From Chitinophagales bacterium (GTDB lineage: Bacteria > Bacteroidota > Bacteroidia > Chitinophagales > UBA2359), in contig JAEUUX010000236.1 in the NCBI GenBank assembly GCA_016787295.1, positions 1-46,530 on the forward strand: a stretch of DNA of 46,530 bases, given 5' to 3'. The notes under the pieces were generated by a model. That model was given only the letters and a program-made list of their open reading frames with translations. It made no database searches and was not told the origin of the DNA. This document shows positions 9,154 to 17,336 of the stretch, in pieces. Every line of letters starts with the position of its first letter. The stretch's first letter is position 1. The position numbers and the translations under genes are program-made.

Positions 9154-9537
9154 TCAATTTTTTCCACCAATGCGCGAAATAAGCAGGTCGACAAGGCTGT
9201 TCCATACCATAGTTTGGTCTTGCACTTCGTTTTTTTCAGCAAAATCGGTAATGGCTAAAATCGTGTCGTCGGTCACTTCCGATTTATAGATTCTAAATTC
9301 TAAAAATTCATTTTTTTCGTGATTTTCCATCAAAAAACGCACATATTCATGCTCCATCTGTTCCAATAAGGTGCCATGTTCGGGAAATCCTTCCCAATAA
9401 AACGTAAAATGATTGTCTATAACCTCTACATAATCGGCAAACCATTGGGACAAACCCGATTGCGTAGCAATAAAATTGTAGAGAATATGAGGTGATGACT
9501 TAATAAAATACTCAACTGTATATTTGACTCGCGCCAT
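9154..9537 (-). CDS. START-like (SRPBCC) domain protein
   Basis: A 127-residue cytoplasmic protein of the helix-grip START/SRPBCC superfamily, closest to the short START-like proteins common in Bacteroidota. It shows the AHSA1-like beginning (KYTVEYFIKSSPHILYNFI, then GLSQWFAD), a strand-rich middle and a C-terminal helix (DQTMVWNSLVDLLISRI). Such folds bind lipids or hydrophobic ligands, but no ligand is established for this subgroup. It follows mtgA by 145 nt on the same strand. Confidence 0.8.
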   Translation of the reverse strand: MARVKYTVEYFIKSSPHILYNFIATQSGLSQWFADYVEVIDNHFTFYWEGFPEHGTLLEQMEHEYVRFLMENHEKNEFLEFRIYKSEVTDDTILAITDFAEKNEVQDQTMVWNSLVDLLISRIGGKN

Positions 9538-9682
9538 AATGCAATGGTGTTTTTAGGGTGTTTGGGCGAAAATAGGGGGCTAATGTACTGCAAAAAAATC
9601 AATACAACAAATTTTGGCAACAAAAAATTGAAGTATTGATTAAAATTTCTATTTTGACGCTAAAAACTACTAAAGTAACACC

Positions 9683-10399
9683 CTATTGGTACATATTTTT
9701 CAAGTATCTCAAGCCCCCCAAACGTTGAACTTGGCGCAATGTCCAGTTTTTTCGCTTGACCAAAAAGGTAGTTGGTTTGGTGGGGTTATAGCGAATCGGG
9801 TTGGGCAAACAAACAGCAATAGCTGCACTTTGTTCGAGAGTTAATTTTTCAGGTTTTACCTTATAGTAATGATTGGCTGCCGCTGCAATACCAAAAACCC
9901 TATCTCCCATTTCTATCATATTAAGATACATTTCCATAATCCGTTCTTTGCTCCACAGCAGTTCTATTAAGAGCGTAAAATATACCTCTAAACCTTTGCG
10001 AAGCCAATCACGGTTTTGCCACAAGAATACATTTTTGGCAACTTGTTGCGAGATAGTGCTACCGCCGCGTGTGCGTTCGTGTGTTTGGTTGTATCGAATG
10101 GCGTGGCGTATGGCTTCGATATCAAAACCATAATGAGTCGGAAAATCTTGGTCTTCTGCTGCAATAACAGCTATTGCCATGTTAGGCGAAATATGGTGGT
10201 AGCTCGTCCAACGATAAGTAATAACGGGATTTTCTTCGTTGCCTATCATTGCTTCTATGTAGCGTTGCAACATCAGGAGCGTGAATGGCGGATTTACCCA
10301 CCTATAGACCAAGACCCACAGGAAAGTAAGCACAAAAAACCACAACAAAAAACGCCTGATGCGCGCCACAAGCCTTTGGAGAAACACATTTTTAAACAT
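9683..10399 (-). CDS. mtgA: Monofunctional biosynthetic peptidoglycan transglycosylase
   Basis: Polymerises lipid II into glycan strands at the outer face of the inner membrane. The 238-residue GT51 protein has one N-terminal membrane anchor (RRFLLWFFVLTFLWVLVY) and the family motifs in order: AAEDQDFPTHYGFD with the catalytic glutamate, RGGSTISQQVAKN, then LLWSKERIMEMYLN and IEMGDRVFGIAAAA. The transpeptidase domain of class A PBPs is absent, as expected for MtgA. The frame is open to 10474, but the ATG at 10397-10399 gives the usual length. It lies 58 nt after the Lnb-like gene on the same strand, probably one transcript. Confidence 0.94.
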   Translation of the reverse strand: MFKNVFLQRLVARIRRFLLWFFVLTFLWVLVYRWVNPPFTLLMLQRYIEAMIGNEENPVITYRWTSYHHISPNMAIAVIAAEDQDFPTHYGFDIEAIRHAIRYNQTHERTRGGSTISQQVAKNVFLWQNRDWLRKGLEVYFTLLIELLWSKERIMEMYLNMIEMGDRVFGIAAAANHYYKVKPEKLTLEQSAAIAVCLPNPIRYNPTKPTTFLVKRKNWTLRQVQRLGGLRYLKNMYQ

Positions 10400-10457
10400 T
10401 GCGTAATAATTGAAAAACGGTGTAATGAAGTATTTACACCGTTTTTTTATTGATTTT

Positions 10458-11663
10458 TTATTTAAAATTGGCAAACAAACCCAAATTATCCGCGCTCCTC
10501 ACCACCAACAAAACCAAAACAGGTACAAAACAAACATTGAATTGTTGTGGCGAAAGAAACCACATTAACAAGACTATCAAAGCCCCTGCTAAGGCTGTCA
10601 TCCACCGCATTTGTCGCCACCGCTCGCCAAACCAGCCCATGATGATGAACACCAACAATAGTGGATTTAACCACAAAAGATTGAGGTTGTAGTGTGTCGG
10701 GCGGTGGTCGGTGAATAGCATACCCAACAACAATATGCCCAAAATACCACAAATAATCAGCAAAAAATGGTCGCCAAAGCGGTGAAGTACGGTGCCTTGG
10801 GGAAATAAAGAAAGCAAAAGATAAAAAAAACAGATTGCAGCTATCCAAATAAACGGTTTTTGCCAGATAGAAATTGGTGGTGGCACATTTTGAGCTTGAT
10901 ACAAAACTGTTTTCTTTTTCATAATACGCTGCCAACCATTGGCGGTTTTTACTTCGATGCCATTTTCCACACCCGCAGATAGGTAAGAAGGTAAAAACAT
11001 TTCGTGCCGAAAACCTGCTATTTGGTCGGTGGTTATACCCAAAATAATATCAAAACCCAATTTTATCCAAGTGTCATTGCCTACTTTTTCGCCTAATAGT
11101 TGTCGAAAAGTTTTGGTGTGTGTGGTAGGACTATTGAGGCGCAGCGAATCGGTGAGCTGTTTTTCGAGAATGTCACGCAATTTAGTGGAACAATTGTCAT
11201 AAAAAAAATCGTACCAATAATAGCGATTTTCGGGCAGGTAGTTGTTCTCCAAAAAGTTGATAATGCGCTGATTTTGTTGAGGAGATAGCAAAAGTTGCTG
11301 CTCGACAACAGTGCGGTCTTCTGCTACATATTGGCGCAAAAAACCGCGCATACCTTCGCGCCCCAACATATAGCGAAGTTTGCCGCGTATAAAATTGGTA
11401 TAAAAATTGGGCGCATCAAAATTGAATATACCATAATTATAAACCACATCGACTCCCGAAATGGTGTCGCGCACCCGAAAAGCACTATGCCCGAAAGAGG
11501 TGTATAGTTCGCTGCCCGATGAACAGGTCAGTAGGCTAACTTGGGCGGCGGGCGAGAAAGTTTGGGCGTGGCTGTGGAGGTTCATCAACACTGCCAAACC
11601 AAACGCCCATTGGCGGAGAAAATACAAGCAATTGACAAAACGATTAGACAACTGTTTGACCAT
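10458..11663 (-). CDS. lnb: Lnb/DUF4105 family membrane protein, probable lipoprotein N-acyltransferase
   Basis: A 401-residue protein with a signal peptide (WAFGLAVLMNLHSHAQ), a periplasmic domain of about 240 residues and four to five membrane helices at the C-terminus (about 270-400). The periplasmic part carries TSFGHSAFRV and YDFFYDNCSTKLRDIL; the His and Cys are the expected catalytic pair of this papain-like DUF4105 fold. Family members in Bacteroides have been described as lipoprotein N-acyltransferases, completing tri-acylated lipoproteins where Lnt is missing. Whether this copy does so is inferred from family membership. Its first 20 nt overlap the end of the upstream hydrolase gene, and mtgA follows, so the three are probably co-transcribed. 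Confidence 0.85.
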   Translation of the reverse strand: MVKQLSNRFVNCLYFLRQWAFGLAVLMNLHSHAQTFSPAAQVSLLTCSSGSELYTSFGHSAFRVRDTISGVDVVYNYGIFNFDAPNFYTNFIRGKLRYMLGREGMRGFLRQYVAEDRTVVEQQLLLSPQQNQRIINFLENNYLPENRYYWYDFFYDNCSTKLRDILEKQLTDSLRLNSPTTHTKTFRQLLGEKVGNDTWIKLGFDIILGITTDQIAGFRHEMFLPSYLSAGVENGIEVKTANGWQRIMKKKTVLYQAQNVPPPISIWQKPFIWIAAICFFYLLLSLFPQGTVLHRFGDHFLLIICGILGILLLGMLFTDHRPTHYNLNLLWLNPLLLVFIIMGWFGERWRQMRWMTALAGALIVLLMWFLSPQQFNVCFVPVLVLLVVRSADNLGLFANFK

Positions 11664-12519
11664 TCAAAAATTTTTTGATAGCTATAGTTATTCGGTCTGC
11701 CTGTTCCTCTTGTGGGAAATGTCCTGCTGTGGGAAGTTCTAAGGTTTGGGCAGTGGGAAAAGCAGTTTGAAATTTGGCTAAATAGTGCGGTTTTATAACA
11801 GGGTCTTTCATGCCCCAAAGGAATAGAAAAGCTTTGTCTGCCAAAATATGGCGTTGTTCCCACAAAGAACCGAACCATTTTTGGTCGTTAAGCAACGATT
11901 TAGCAAAAGCTATTGTACCATTTCGTTGGCGGCTATTGGCAAAAGGTGCTGTATATTGACGCAACAGCTTTGGGGGAAGACGATGTTCTCCAAACGATTG
12001 AGGTAAGACAAAACGAGGCGAAAAATTGAAATACTTATACAATAAAGGCAGCAAAGGATTGCGGAGAACTTTGCTAAACTTAATAAAATCAGGATCCGTT
12101 TCGCTATTCCACATCCACGAATTGAGGACAATAATATTGCGAAAAAGTGTGGGGTGTCGCAATGCTACTTGCAAACCAATAGGACCACCAAAGTCATGTA
12201 CCACTAAGGTCAGATTGTCAAGTCTCTTGTCGAGGATAAATTTTTCTAAAGTAAGGCTATGTGTTTGAGTCGAATAGTCGTAATGTTCAGGTTTGTCGGA
12301 CAACCCAAAACCGATATGGTCAATGGCAATACAGCGATGGTCGGAACGCAATTGTTTGATGATTTGTCTAAAGTCAAAACTCCACGACGGAGTGCCATGT
12401 ACAAATAAAATAGGCGAACCTTCTCCCTCGTCAATATAGTGCAAATGGTGTTCATTAACAGCATAATAGCGCGCCTGAAAAGGATATTCGGTAGTATCTA
12501 ACCAAGTAAAATGCGACAT
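11644..12519 (-). CDS. Alpha/beta hydrolase, haloalkane dehalogenase/OleB-like
   Basis: A 291-residue soluble alpha/beta-hydrolase. The nucleophile position is an aspartate in VVHDFGGPIG, not serine, which places it with haloalkane dehalogenases, epoxide hydrolases and OleB beta-lactone decarboxylases. The oxyanion-hole motif HGTPSWSF, the DHIGFGLSDKP block and a C-terminal histidine in TAGHFPQEE complete the set. The residue after the nucleophile is Phe rather than the Trp typical of dehalogenases, so halide binding is doubtful. No oleA, oleC or oleD is present in the window. It overlaps the Lnb-like gene by 20 nt and is separated from recQ by a terminator hairpin. Confidence 0.82.
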   Translation of the reverse strand: MSHFTWLDTTEYPFQARYYAVNEHHLHYIDEGEGSPILFVHGTPSWSFDFRQIIKQLRSDHRCIAIDHIGFGLSDKPEHYDYSTQTHSLTLEKFILDKRLDNLTLVVHDFGGPIGLQVALRHPTLFRNIIVLNSWMWNSETDPDFIKFSKVLRNPLLPLLYKYFNFSPRFVLPQSFGEHRLPPKLLRQYTAPFANSRQRNGTIAFAKSLLNDQKWFGSLWEQRHILADKAFLFLWGMKDPVIKPHYLAKFQTAFPTAQTLELPTAGHFPQEEQADRITIAIKKFLNGQTVV

Positions 12520-12546
12520 TTTATAGGTTTTATTATGATTGTGTGT

Positions 12547-12618
12547 TAAAAAAATGTCATTGTAGGTAGAATGTAAGGTTTATGTTTTCTACAGACACCT
12601 ATTCTCTCTACAATGACA
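12547..12618 (-). terminator. Terminator after recQ
   Basis: Inverted repeat TGTCATTGTAG (12555-12565) / CTACAATGACA (12608-12618), extended by AGAAT/ATTCT closer to the loop. On the minus strand it is followed by a U-run (A-run at 12548-12554). It lies 39 nt past the recQ stop and ends the recQ transcript before the hydrolase gene. Confidence 0.75.
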
Positions 12619-12656
12619 TAATTATTATGGTACTTTTGTATCTATTGTTTGGCAGT

Positions 12657-14873
12657 TTAGTGAGCCATTTTAGACATAAACTGTATTCTTACATAACGAA
12701 TATCGTCTTCGTCATAGATATCGGTGCCCAATTCGCGGGCGGCATCGCTCACCGAGTCGGTTTCGGCAGTCATGAGGTACTCAAAAATTTCTTCTTGCTC
12801 ATCGCGGTCTAAGATATTGTTGATGTGGTAGTCGATATTTAGTTTTGTACCTGCATCTACAATTTTCTCCAACTCTGCCAAAAGTTCGTTGGGTTTTAGG
12901 TCTAAGTTTTTGCCGATGGTAGCTAGCGGGATTTTTTTATCGATTTGTTTGATGATTTCTATCTTGGCTTTCGATTTGTTAGCCACCGATTTCATCACCA
13001 GATCCATTGCTCGTTCGATTTCGTTTTGCTCCACATAATCGGTAATTAGTTTAATGAACTCTTTGCCAAATTTTTCTGCTTTGCCTTTGCTCACACCATT
13101 GATGTTTTCCAGTTCTTCGAGTGTGATGGGATAGAAAGTTGCCATCTCTTCGAGCGAACGGTCTTGGAATACCACATAAGGCGGCACTTTTTTGACCTTT
13201 GCCACGCGTTTGCGCAAATCGCGCAAAGTGTTAAACAAAGTTTGGTCTAAGGTAGTCATTTGTGGCGTTTCGGCTTCGATGGTTGCGCTCACCTCGTCGT
13301 ATTCGTGGTTCAAGGCGCGCAACAGCGGATATGGTTTTTTGATGTATTCGAGTCCTGCTTCTTGTACCTTTAGTATACCATAGTTTTCGATGTCTTTTCG
13401 CAATAGGTCTTCGAGCAAAATTTGGTTGATAACAGTGTTCCAATAATTGCGGTTTTGCTCATCACCTTCGCCAAAATACTCCAATTGGTCGTGTTCGAAA
13501 TCGATGATTTCTTGCGTTTCTTCGCCCAACAAGAAGGTACAAATATACTTGGCATTAAAGTTTTCTTTCAGTCCCAGAATGGCGTTAATAGCTAAAATGG
13601 CGCTGTTGGTCAAGTCTATTTTTTCTTTGGGTTGTAGGCAGTTGTCACAATTGCAGCAATTGGGTTCGTTGTAAGGTTCGCCAAAATAGTGCAACAAAAA
13701 TTCGCGTCGGCAAGTAGCCGATTCGCAATAGCTAATGACTTCGCTCAGGTGTTGTCCGCCTACCTCGCGTTCGGCGACGGGTTTGTCGCGCATAAATTTT
13801 TCGAGTTTCGACATATCCACATGATTAAAAAAGCCCACACAACGTCCTTCGAGTCCGTCGCGCCCTGCACGTCCCGTCTCTTGGTAGTAGTTTTCCAAAC
13901 TTTTGGGCATATTATAATGGATAACATAGCGCACATCGGGTTTGTCTATACCCATACCAAAAGCGATAGTTGCCACGATAATATCTATCTCTTCTGACAA
14001 AAACTGGTCTTGTCTTTCGGTACGCACATGTGGCTCCAAACCCGCATGATAGGCGGCGGCTTTGATGTCGTTGGCGAGCAACATTTCGGCAATATCTTCA
14101 GTTGTTTTGCGGTTTAGGCAATAAATAATACCCGATTTTCCCGTATTTTGTTTAATAAACTGAATAATTTGTTTAATCACCACATCAGGTTTGCCTTTCG
14201 GACGAATTTCGTAGTACAAATTGGGGCGATTAAACGAGTCGATATAGATATTGGGTGCGCGCAATTGCAAGTTTTTCAAAATATCATCTTGCACCTTTGG
14301 AGTAGCAGTTGCAGTTAAGGCAACGATGGGCAATTCGGGGTCTATGGCATCAACAATAGCGCGAATACGGCGATACTCAGGACGGAAATCGTGTCCCCAT
14401 TCTGAAATACAGTGAGCCTCGTCCACAGCCACAAAAGAAATATCCAATTGCTTCAAGAAAGCCACCGTTTCGTCTTTGGTTAAAGTTTCGGGTGCCACAT
14501 AAAGCATTTTGGTGTGTCCGTCGATGAGGTCGGTTTTCACCTGTTTGATTTGTGTACGACTCAAAGACGAATTAAGAAAATGGGCAATATTGTCATTGCT
14601 GCTATAGCCACGCATAAGGTCTACCTGATTTTTCATCAAGGCAATCAAAGGTGATATAATCAAGGCAGTACCCTCTTGCATGATGGCGGGCAACTGATAA
14701 CAAAGCGATTTCCCACCACCCGTTGGCATAATCACCAAAGTATCTGCTTTGTTCAAAATACTTCCGATAATATCTTTTTGGTTGCCCTTAAATGCGTTGA
14801 AGCCAAAATTGTCCAATAAGGCTTGATTAAGCGTCTCGTCCATATCAAGCTCTTGCGTTGTTTTTTCAGACAT
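12657..14873 (-). CDS. recQ: ATP-dependent DNA helicase RecQ
   Basis: A 3'-5' DNA helicase for recombination repair and restart of stalled forks. The 738-residue protein has the full RecQ layout: Walker A IMPTGGGKSLCYQLPA, VDEAHCISEWGHDFRPEYRR (DEAH plus aromatic-rich loop), helicase motif QETGRAGRDG, and the zinc-binding cysteines in CESATCRREFLLHYFGE...CCNCDNC. These are followed by a winged-helix region and an HRDC domain (about 520-610). About 110 further residues follow the HRDC domain, an extension often seen in Bacteroidota RecQ. A consensus promoter lies at 14928-14959 and a terminator follows. Confidence 0.96.
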   Translation of the reverse strand: MSEKTTQELDMDETLNQALLDNFGFNAFKGNQKDIIGSILNKADTLVIMPTGGGKSLCYQLPAIMQEGTALIISPLIALMKNQVDLMRGYSSNDNIAHFLNSSLSRTQIKQVKTDLIDGHTKMLYVAPETLTKDETVAFLKQLDISFVAVDEAHCISEWGHDFRPEYRRIRAIVDAIDPELPIVALTATATPKVQDDILKNLQLRAPNIYIDSFNRPNLYYEIRPKGKPDVVIKQIIQFIKQNTGKSGIIYCLNRKTTEDIAEMLLANDIKAAAYHAGLEPHVRTERQDQFLSEEIDIIVATIAFGMGIDKPDVRYVIHYNMPKSLENYYQETGRAGRDGLEGRCVGFFNHVDMSKLEKFMRDKPVAEREVGGQHLSEVISYCESATCRREFLLHYFGEPYNEPNCCNCDNCLQPKEKIDLTNSAILAINAILGLKENFNAKYICTFLLGEETQEIIDFEHDQLEYFGEGDEQNRNYWNTVINQILLEDLLRKDIENYGILKVQEAGLEYIKKPYPLLRALNHEYDEVSATIEAETPQMTTLDQTLFNTLRDLRKRVAKVKKVPPYVVFQDRSLEEMATFYPITLEELENINGVSKGKAEKFGKEFIKLITDYVEQNEIERAMDLVMKSVANKSKAKIEIIKQIDKKIPLATIGKNLDLKPNELLAELEKIVDAGTKLNIDYHINNILDRDEQEEIFEYLMTAETDSVSDAARELGTDIYDEDDIRYVRIQFMSKMAH

Positions 14874-14927
14874 AATACATTAATTTAAACATATAGACAC
14901 ACTACCACGCCCATCTAATGGACATAA

Positions 14928-14959
14928 CAAAAGTAGTGGCTCTTTTTTTGGTACGCAAA
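14928..14959 (-). promoter_or_regulatory. Bacteroidota-type promoter for recQ
   Basis: Minus strand: TTTG (14956-14959), 20 nt, TACTTTTG (14928-14935). Full match to the phylum consensus, 55 nt upstream of the recQ ATG. Confidence 0.72.
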
Positions 14960-15166
14960 ATTAGCTATTTTATTGCAAATACCAAAGCAAGTACAAAAAA
15001 AAATCCTTTTTTCTCTAAGCAACTTAGATTTTTATTGCAGATATATAAAATATCCCACAAAAATACGATTTTCTGGCAACAAAAATGCCATTACTAACAC
15101 TCCAAAAGCACTTATACATATCGCTAAAAAAAATGTAAAAAAATTTTTCAAAAAAATGCTAAAAAA

Positions 15167-15198
15167 TTTGGCTTTTAGCTAAAAACCCCGTACCTTTG
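15167..15198 (+). promoter_or_regulatory. Bacteroidota-type promoter for the lytic transglycosylase
   Basis: TTTG (15167-15170), 20 nt, TACCTTTG (15191-15198). Start point near 15205, about 33 nt before the ATG at 15238. The rest of the 364-nt gap to recQ is A/T-rich with no other recognised element. Confidence 0.75.
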
Positions 15199-15237
15199 CA
15201 CCATAATAATTGCCCACCTACCTAAATTAGATGACAC

Positions 15238-15954
15238 ATGAAAAAAATAGGAACTTTACCCACAATTTCACTAAACTACAAAAGTTTGGGCATATTGGTT
15301 TTGTTTGTAGTGTTCAGCAATTTTGTTACTTACCAATTTAGCAACCCCACAATAACAAACAACACCAACCTCAAACTTAGCGACAACAAAAGCAACTCCA
15401 ACTTCTATTTAATGGATGAAGCCCAAAGCTATGTGTATGATGCCATCGCTTTTGAGAAAAAAGTCAAATCGGTGGCTCGCAACCTCAACATCGCTCCCGA
15501 ATGGTTAATGGCTATTATGCACGCCGAATCGCGCTTCGATGCCTCTGCTGTCAACAAAAAAGGCGGTGGCACAGCAGGACTTATACAATTCAATGCCGCT
15601 ACAACAGAGAACATGGGCGTTTCATTAGAAAAATTTCGCAACCTCAACCACCTACAACAATTAGAATATGTAGAACGCTATTTTGCAAGCATACAAAATA
15701 GCTATCGACCATTTCAGTCGGTCACCGATACCTATATCGCCATCTTATATCCCGAAGCCCTAAGCGAAGATTATTGCTATACGCTCTATTCCGACCCCGA
15801 AACAGGCTATGTCACCCACTCAGGTTTAGACGAGGATAAAGACGGACGTATTACACTCCAAGATGTAGATAGATTCCTCAAAAGAATTTATCCAACCGCT
15901 TGTGCCTCCCAAAAACCAACACCCACTGTTTTCAGAACAATGTTAGGTTTTTAG
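15238..15954 (+). CDS. Lytic transglycosylase (SLT fold) with EF-hand-like loop
   Basis: A 238-residue exported or membrane-anchored protein. It has an N-terminal hydrophobic segment (LGILVLFVVFSNFVTYQF) and an SLT-type domain from about residue 75. The catalytic glutamate is Glu97 in IMHAESRFD, followed by GGGTAGLIQFNAAT and a conserved tyrosine region (RPFQSVTDTYIAILYP). Near residue 200 there is a calcium-loop-like DEDKDGRITLQDV, as seen in some SLT proteins. It would cleave the MurNAc-GlcNAc bond of murein, or help insert an envelope machine. It is a single-gene unit with its own promoter and terminator. Confidence 0.85.
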   Translation: MKKIGTLPTISLNYKSLGILVLFVVFSNFVTYQFSNPTITNNTNLKLSDNKSNSNFYLMDEAQSYVYDAIAFEKKVKSVARNLNIAPEWLMAIMHAESRFDASAVNKKGGGTAGLIQFNAATTENMGVSLEKFRNLNHLQQLEYVERYFASIQNSYRPFQSVTDTYIAILYPEALSEDYCYTLYSDPETGYVTHSGLDEDKDGRITLQDVDRFLKRIYPTACASQKPTPTVFRTMLGF

Positions 15955-16019
15955 GTTTCACAACAATAAACAATGTTTTTTCAAGGGTTTGCATGTTTTT
16001 TAGTTTCCGGTTTTCGACG

Positions 16020-16054
16020 GGGCTGTTTGGAAGGGATTCCAGCAGCCCTTTTTT
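16020..16054 (+). terminator. Terminator after the lytic transglycosylase
   Basis: GGGCTG (16020-16025) and GGAA pair with TTCC and CAGCCC (16043-16048); a T6 run follows. It lies 66 nt past the stop codon. Confidence 0.85.
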
Positions 16055-16070
16055 GTGTCATTACCACACA

Positions 16071-16106
16071 CAAAAAAAAACTTCGGAGGATAAGTTCTCC
16101 GAAGTT
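16071..16106 (-). terminator. Terminator for the minus-strand kinase/flippase-like unit
   Basis: AACTTCGGAG (16079-16088) pairs with CTCCGAAGTT (16097-16106). On the minus strand the hairpin is followed by U9 (A-run 16072-16080). The transcript of the membrane-protein gene would cross the 114-bp repeat at 16135-16248 before reaching it. Confidence 0.75.
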
Positions 16107-16134
16107 GCTATGCTAATACAAAATATAAATTATT

Positions 16135-16248
16135 TTTGGGCGTTTCCCTGCGGGTCGGGCTGCTACGGGCTTCGCTACGCTTGGTGCTGCGTTGCTCTCC
16201 GCACTGGCTAACGCCACCCTCCGCATCCCTAACGCGCTTCGCCATTCG
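16135..16248. repeat. 114-bp GC-rich dispersed repeat, copy 1
   Basis: Identical base for base to 42703-42816, from TTTGGGCGTTTCCCTGCGGG to the end GCGCTTCGCCATTCG. It is strongly GC-rich against AT-rich flanks. It lies between two convergent genes. On the minus strand it reads as a short open frame (MAKRVRDAEGG...), which is a product of the repeat and not treated as a gene. Similar GGGCGTT-CCC-GGGTCGGGC elements are familiar from many Bacteroidota genomes (recalled, not checked). Confidence 0.93.
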
Positions 16249-16286
16249 CAAAAAATGGTGATTCATTTTGCAATGTCTAATAATTA

Positions 16287-17315
16287 TCACACCAGTCCTT
16301 CATCGCTCATCTTTTTACCACGATTAACCAATGGAAAAGCTAATAATGCCAAAAATCCGCCAATCAACATCATGCCAAACTGAACACCCCACACCAACCA
16401 ACTAAAACCCAAACCCCATTCATATTGAATACCATAGATGGTCAACAAACCCGCCACAATGAGCTGATACGCACCCATGCCGCCTTGTGTGGCAACCATA
16501 CCAAAACTGCCGAACACCAATACCGCCAAAGCCGCACCCAATCCCAAATGACTCGTCAATTCGATGGTGAAAAAACAAACATAAATCATCAAAAAGTACA
16601 TGCACCAAATAAAAGCTGTGTGCGCCAAAAACTGCCAAGGCGACCTTACTTTCTGAATCGAGCGAATACCGTCAGCAATAGACAAAGAAAAATGCCGAAC
16701 TTTTTGATACAAGGATGAATGGGTCATTTTTTTGGAAGCCCACCAGACTATGCCCAACAATACGAAACCTCCGACCACCAGCAGTAGCACAGACTGCCAA
16801 TTGTTGGTAAGGTGTATTATTTTTTGGAGGAGTGGCTGTCCTATTTTTTCGTTGAAATAGGTGCCAATCACCTGAAATTGTGTGACAATAAGCAGCAATA
16901 CCATTACCAGCAAACCCAGTACATCAACAACCCGTTCGGTGATAACAGTACCAAAAGCTGTTAGCGGCGGAATGCCTTCGTATTTGCTAAGGCTACCACA
17001 ACGTGCCACTTCGCCCAAGCGCGGAAAAGCTAAATTGGCTAAATAACCCACCATAACGGCTAAAAAAGTATTGAGCAAATTGGGGCGCTTAACGGCGGCT
17101 TCGAGCAGCATTTGCCAGCGCAAAGCGCGACTAATGTTGCTCAAAATGGCAAATACCACCGACAATGCCAACCAACTATATTGTCCATTTTTGAAAGTAG
17201 TAATGATATTTTGGCGTGCTTCGGGCGTAATACCTTGTAGCGACCACCATACCAAGAAAAAGCCCAATCCTAAAAAAAAGGCGAATTGGGCTATTTTAGA
17301 AAGATTTTTTTTCAA
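16287..17315 (-). CDS. Flippase-like membrane protein, lysylphosphatidylglycerol synthase TM family
   Basis: A 342-residue protein of the UPF0104/LPG-synthase transmembrane family, with about eight membrane helices. The family signature appears as RALRWQMLLEAAV, GYLANLAFPRLGEVARCGSLSKYEGIP, and later GGMGAYQLIVAGLLTIYGI. The soluble lysyl-transferase domain of MprF is absent, so it does not make lysyl-phosphatidylglycerol; stand-alone members are thought to move or help move lipids across the inner membrane. It begins 21 nt after the PfkB-family kinase gene on the same strand, which makes an operon likely. Confidence 0.85.
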   Translation of the reverse strand: MKKNLSKIAQFAFFLGLGFFLVWWSLQGITPEARQNIITTFKNGQYSWLALSVVFAILSNISRALRWQMLLEAAVKRPNLLNTFLAVMVGYLANLAFPRLGEVARCGSLSKYEGIPPLTAFGTVITERVVDVLGLLVMVLLLIVTQFQVIGTYFNEKIGQPLLQKIIHLTNNWQSVLLLVVGGFVLLGIVWWASKKMTHSSLYQKVRHFSLSIADGIRSIQKVRSPWQFLAHTAFIWCMYFLMIYVCFFTIELTSHLGLGAALAVLVFGSFGMVATQGGMGAYQLIVAGLLTIYGIQYEWGLGFSWLVWGVQFGMMLIGGFLALLAFPLVNRGKKMSDEGLV

Positions 17316-17336
17316 AACAAAAATTTTGTAGAACTG

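Noticed and set aside
16108-16290. Short minus-strand frame MAKRVRDAEGG... over the 114-bp repeat, also at 42700-42909
   Set aside because: The frame comes from the repeat itself, its two ends differ according to the flanking DNA, and it has no promoter or start signal of its own.
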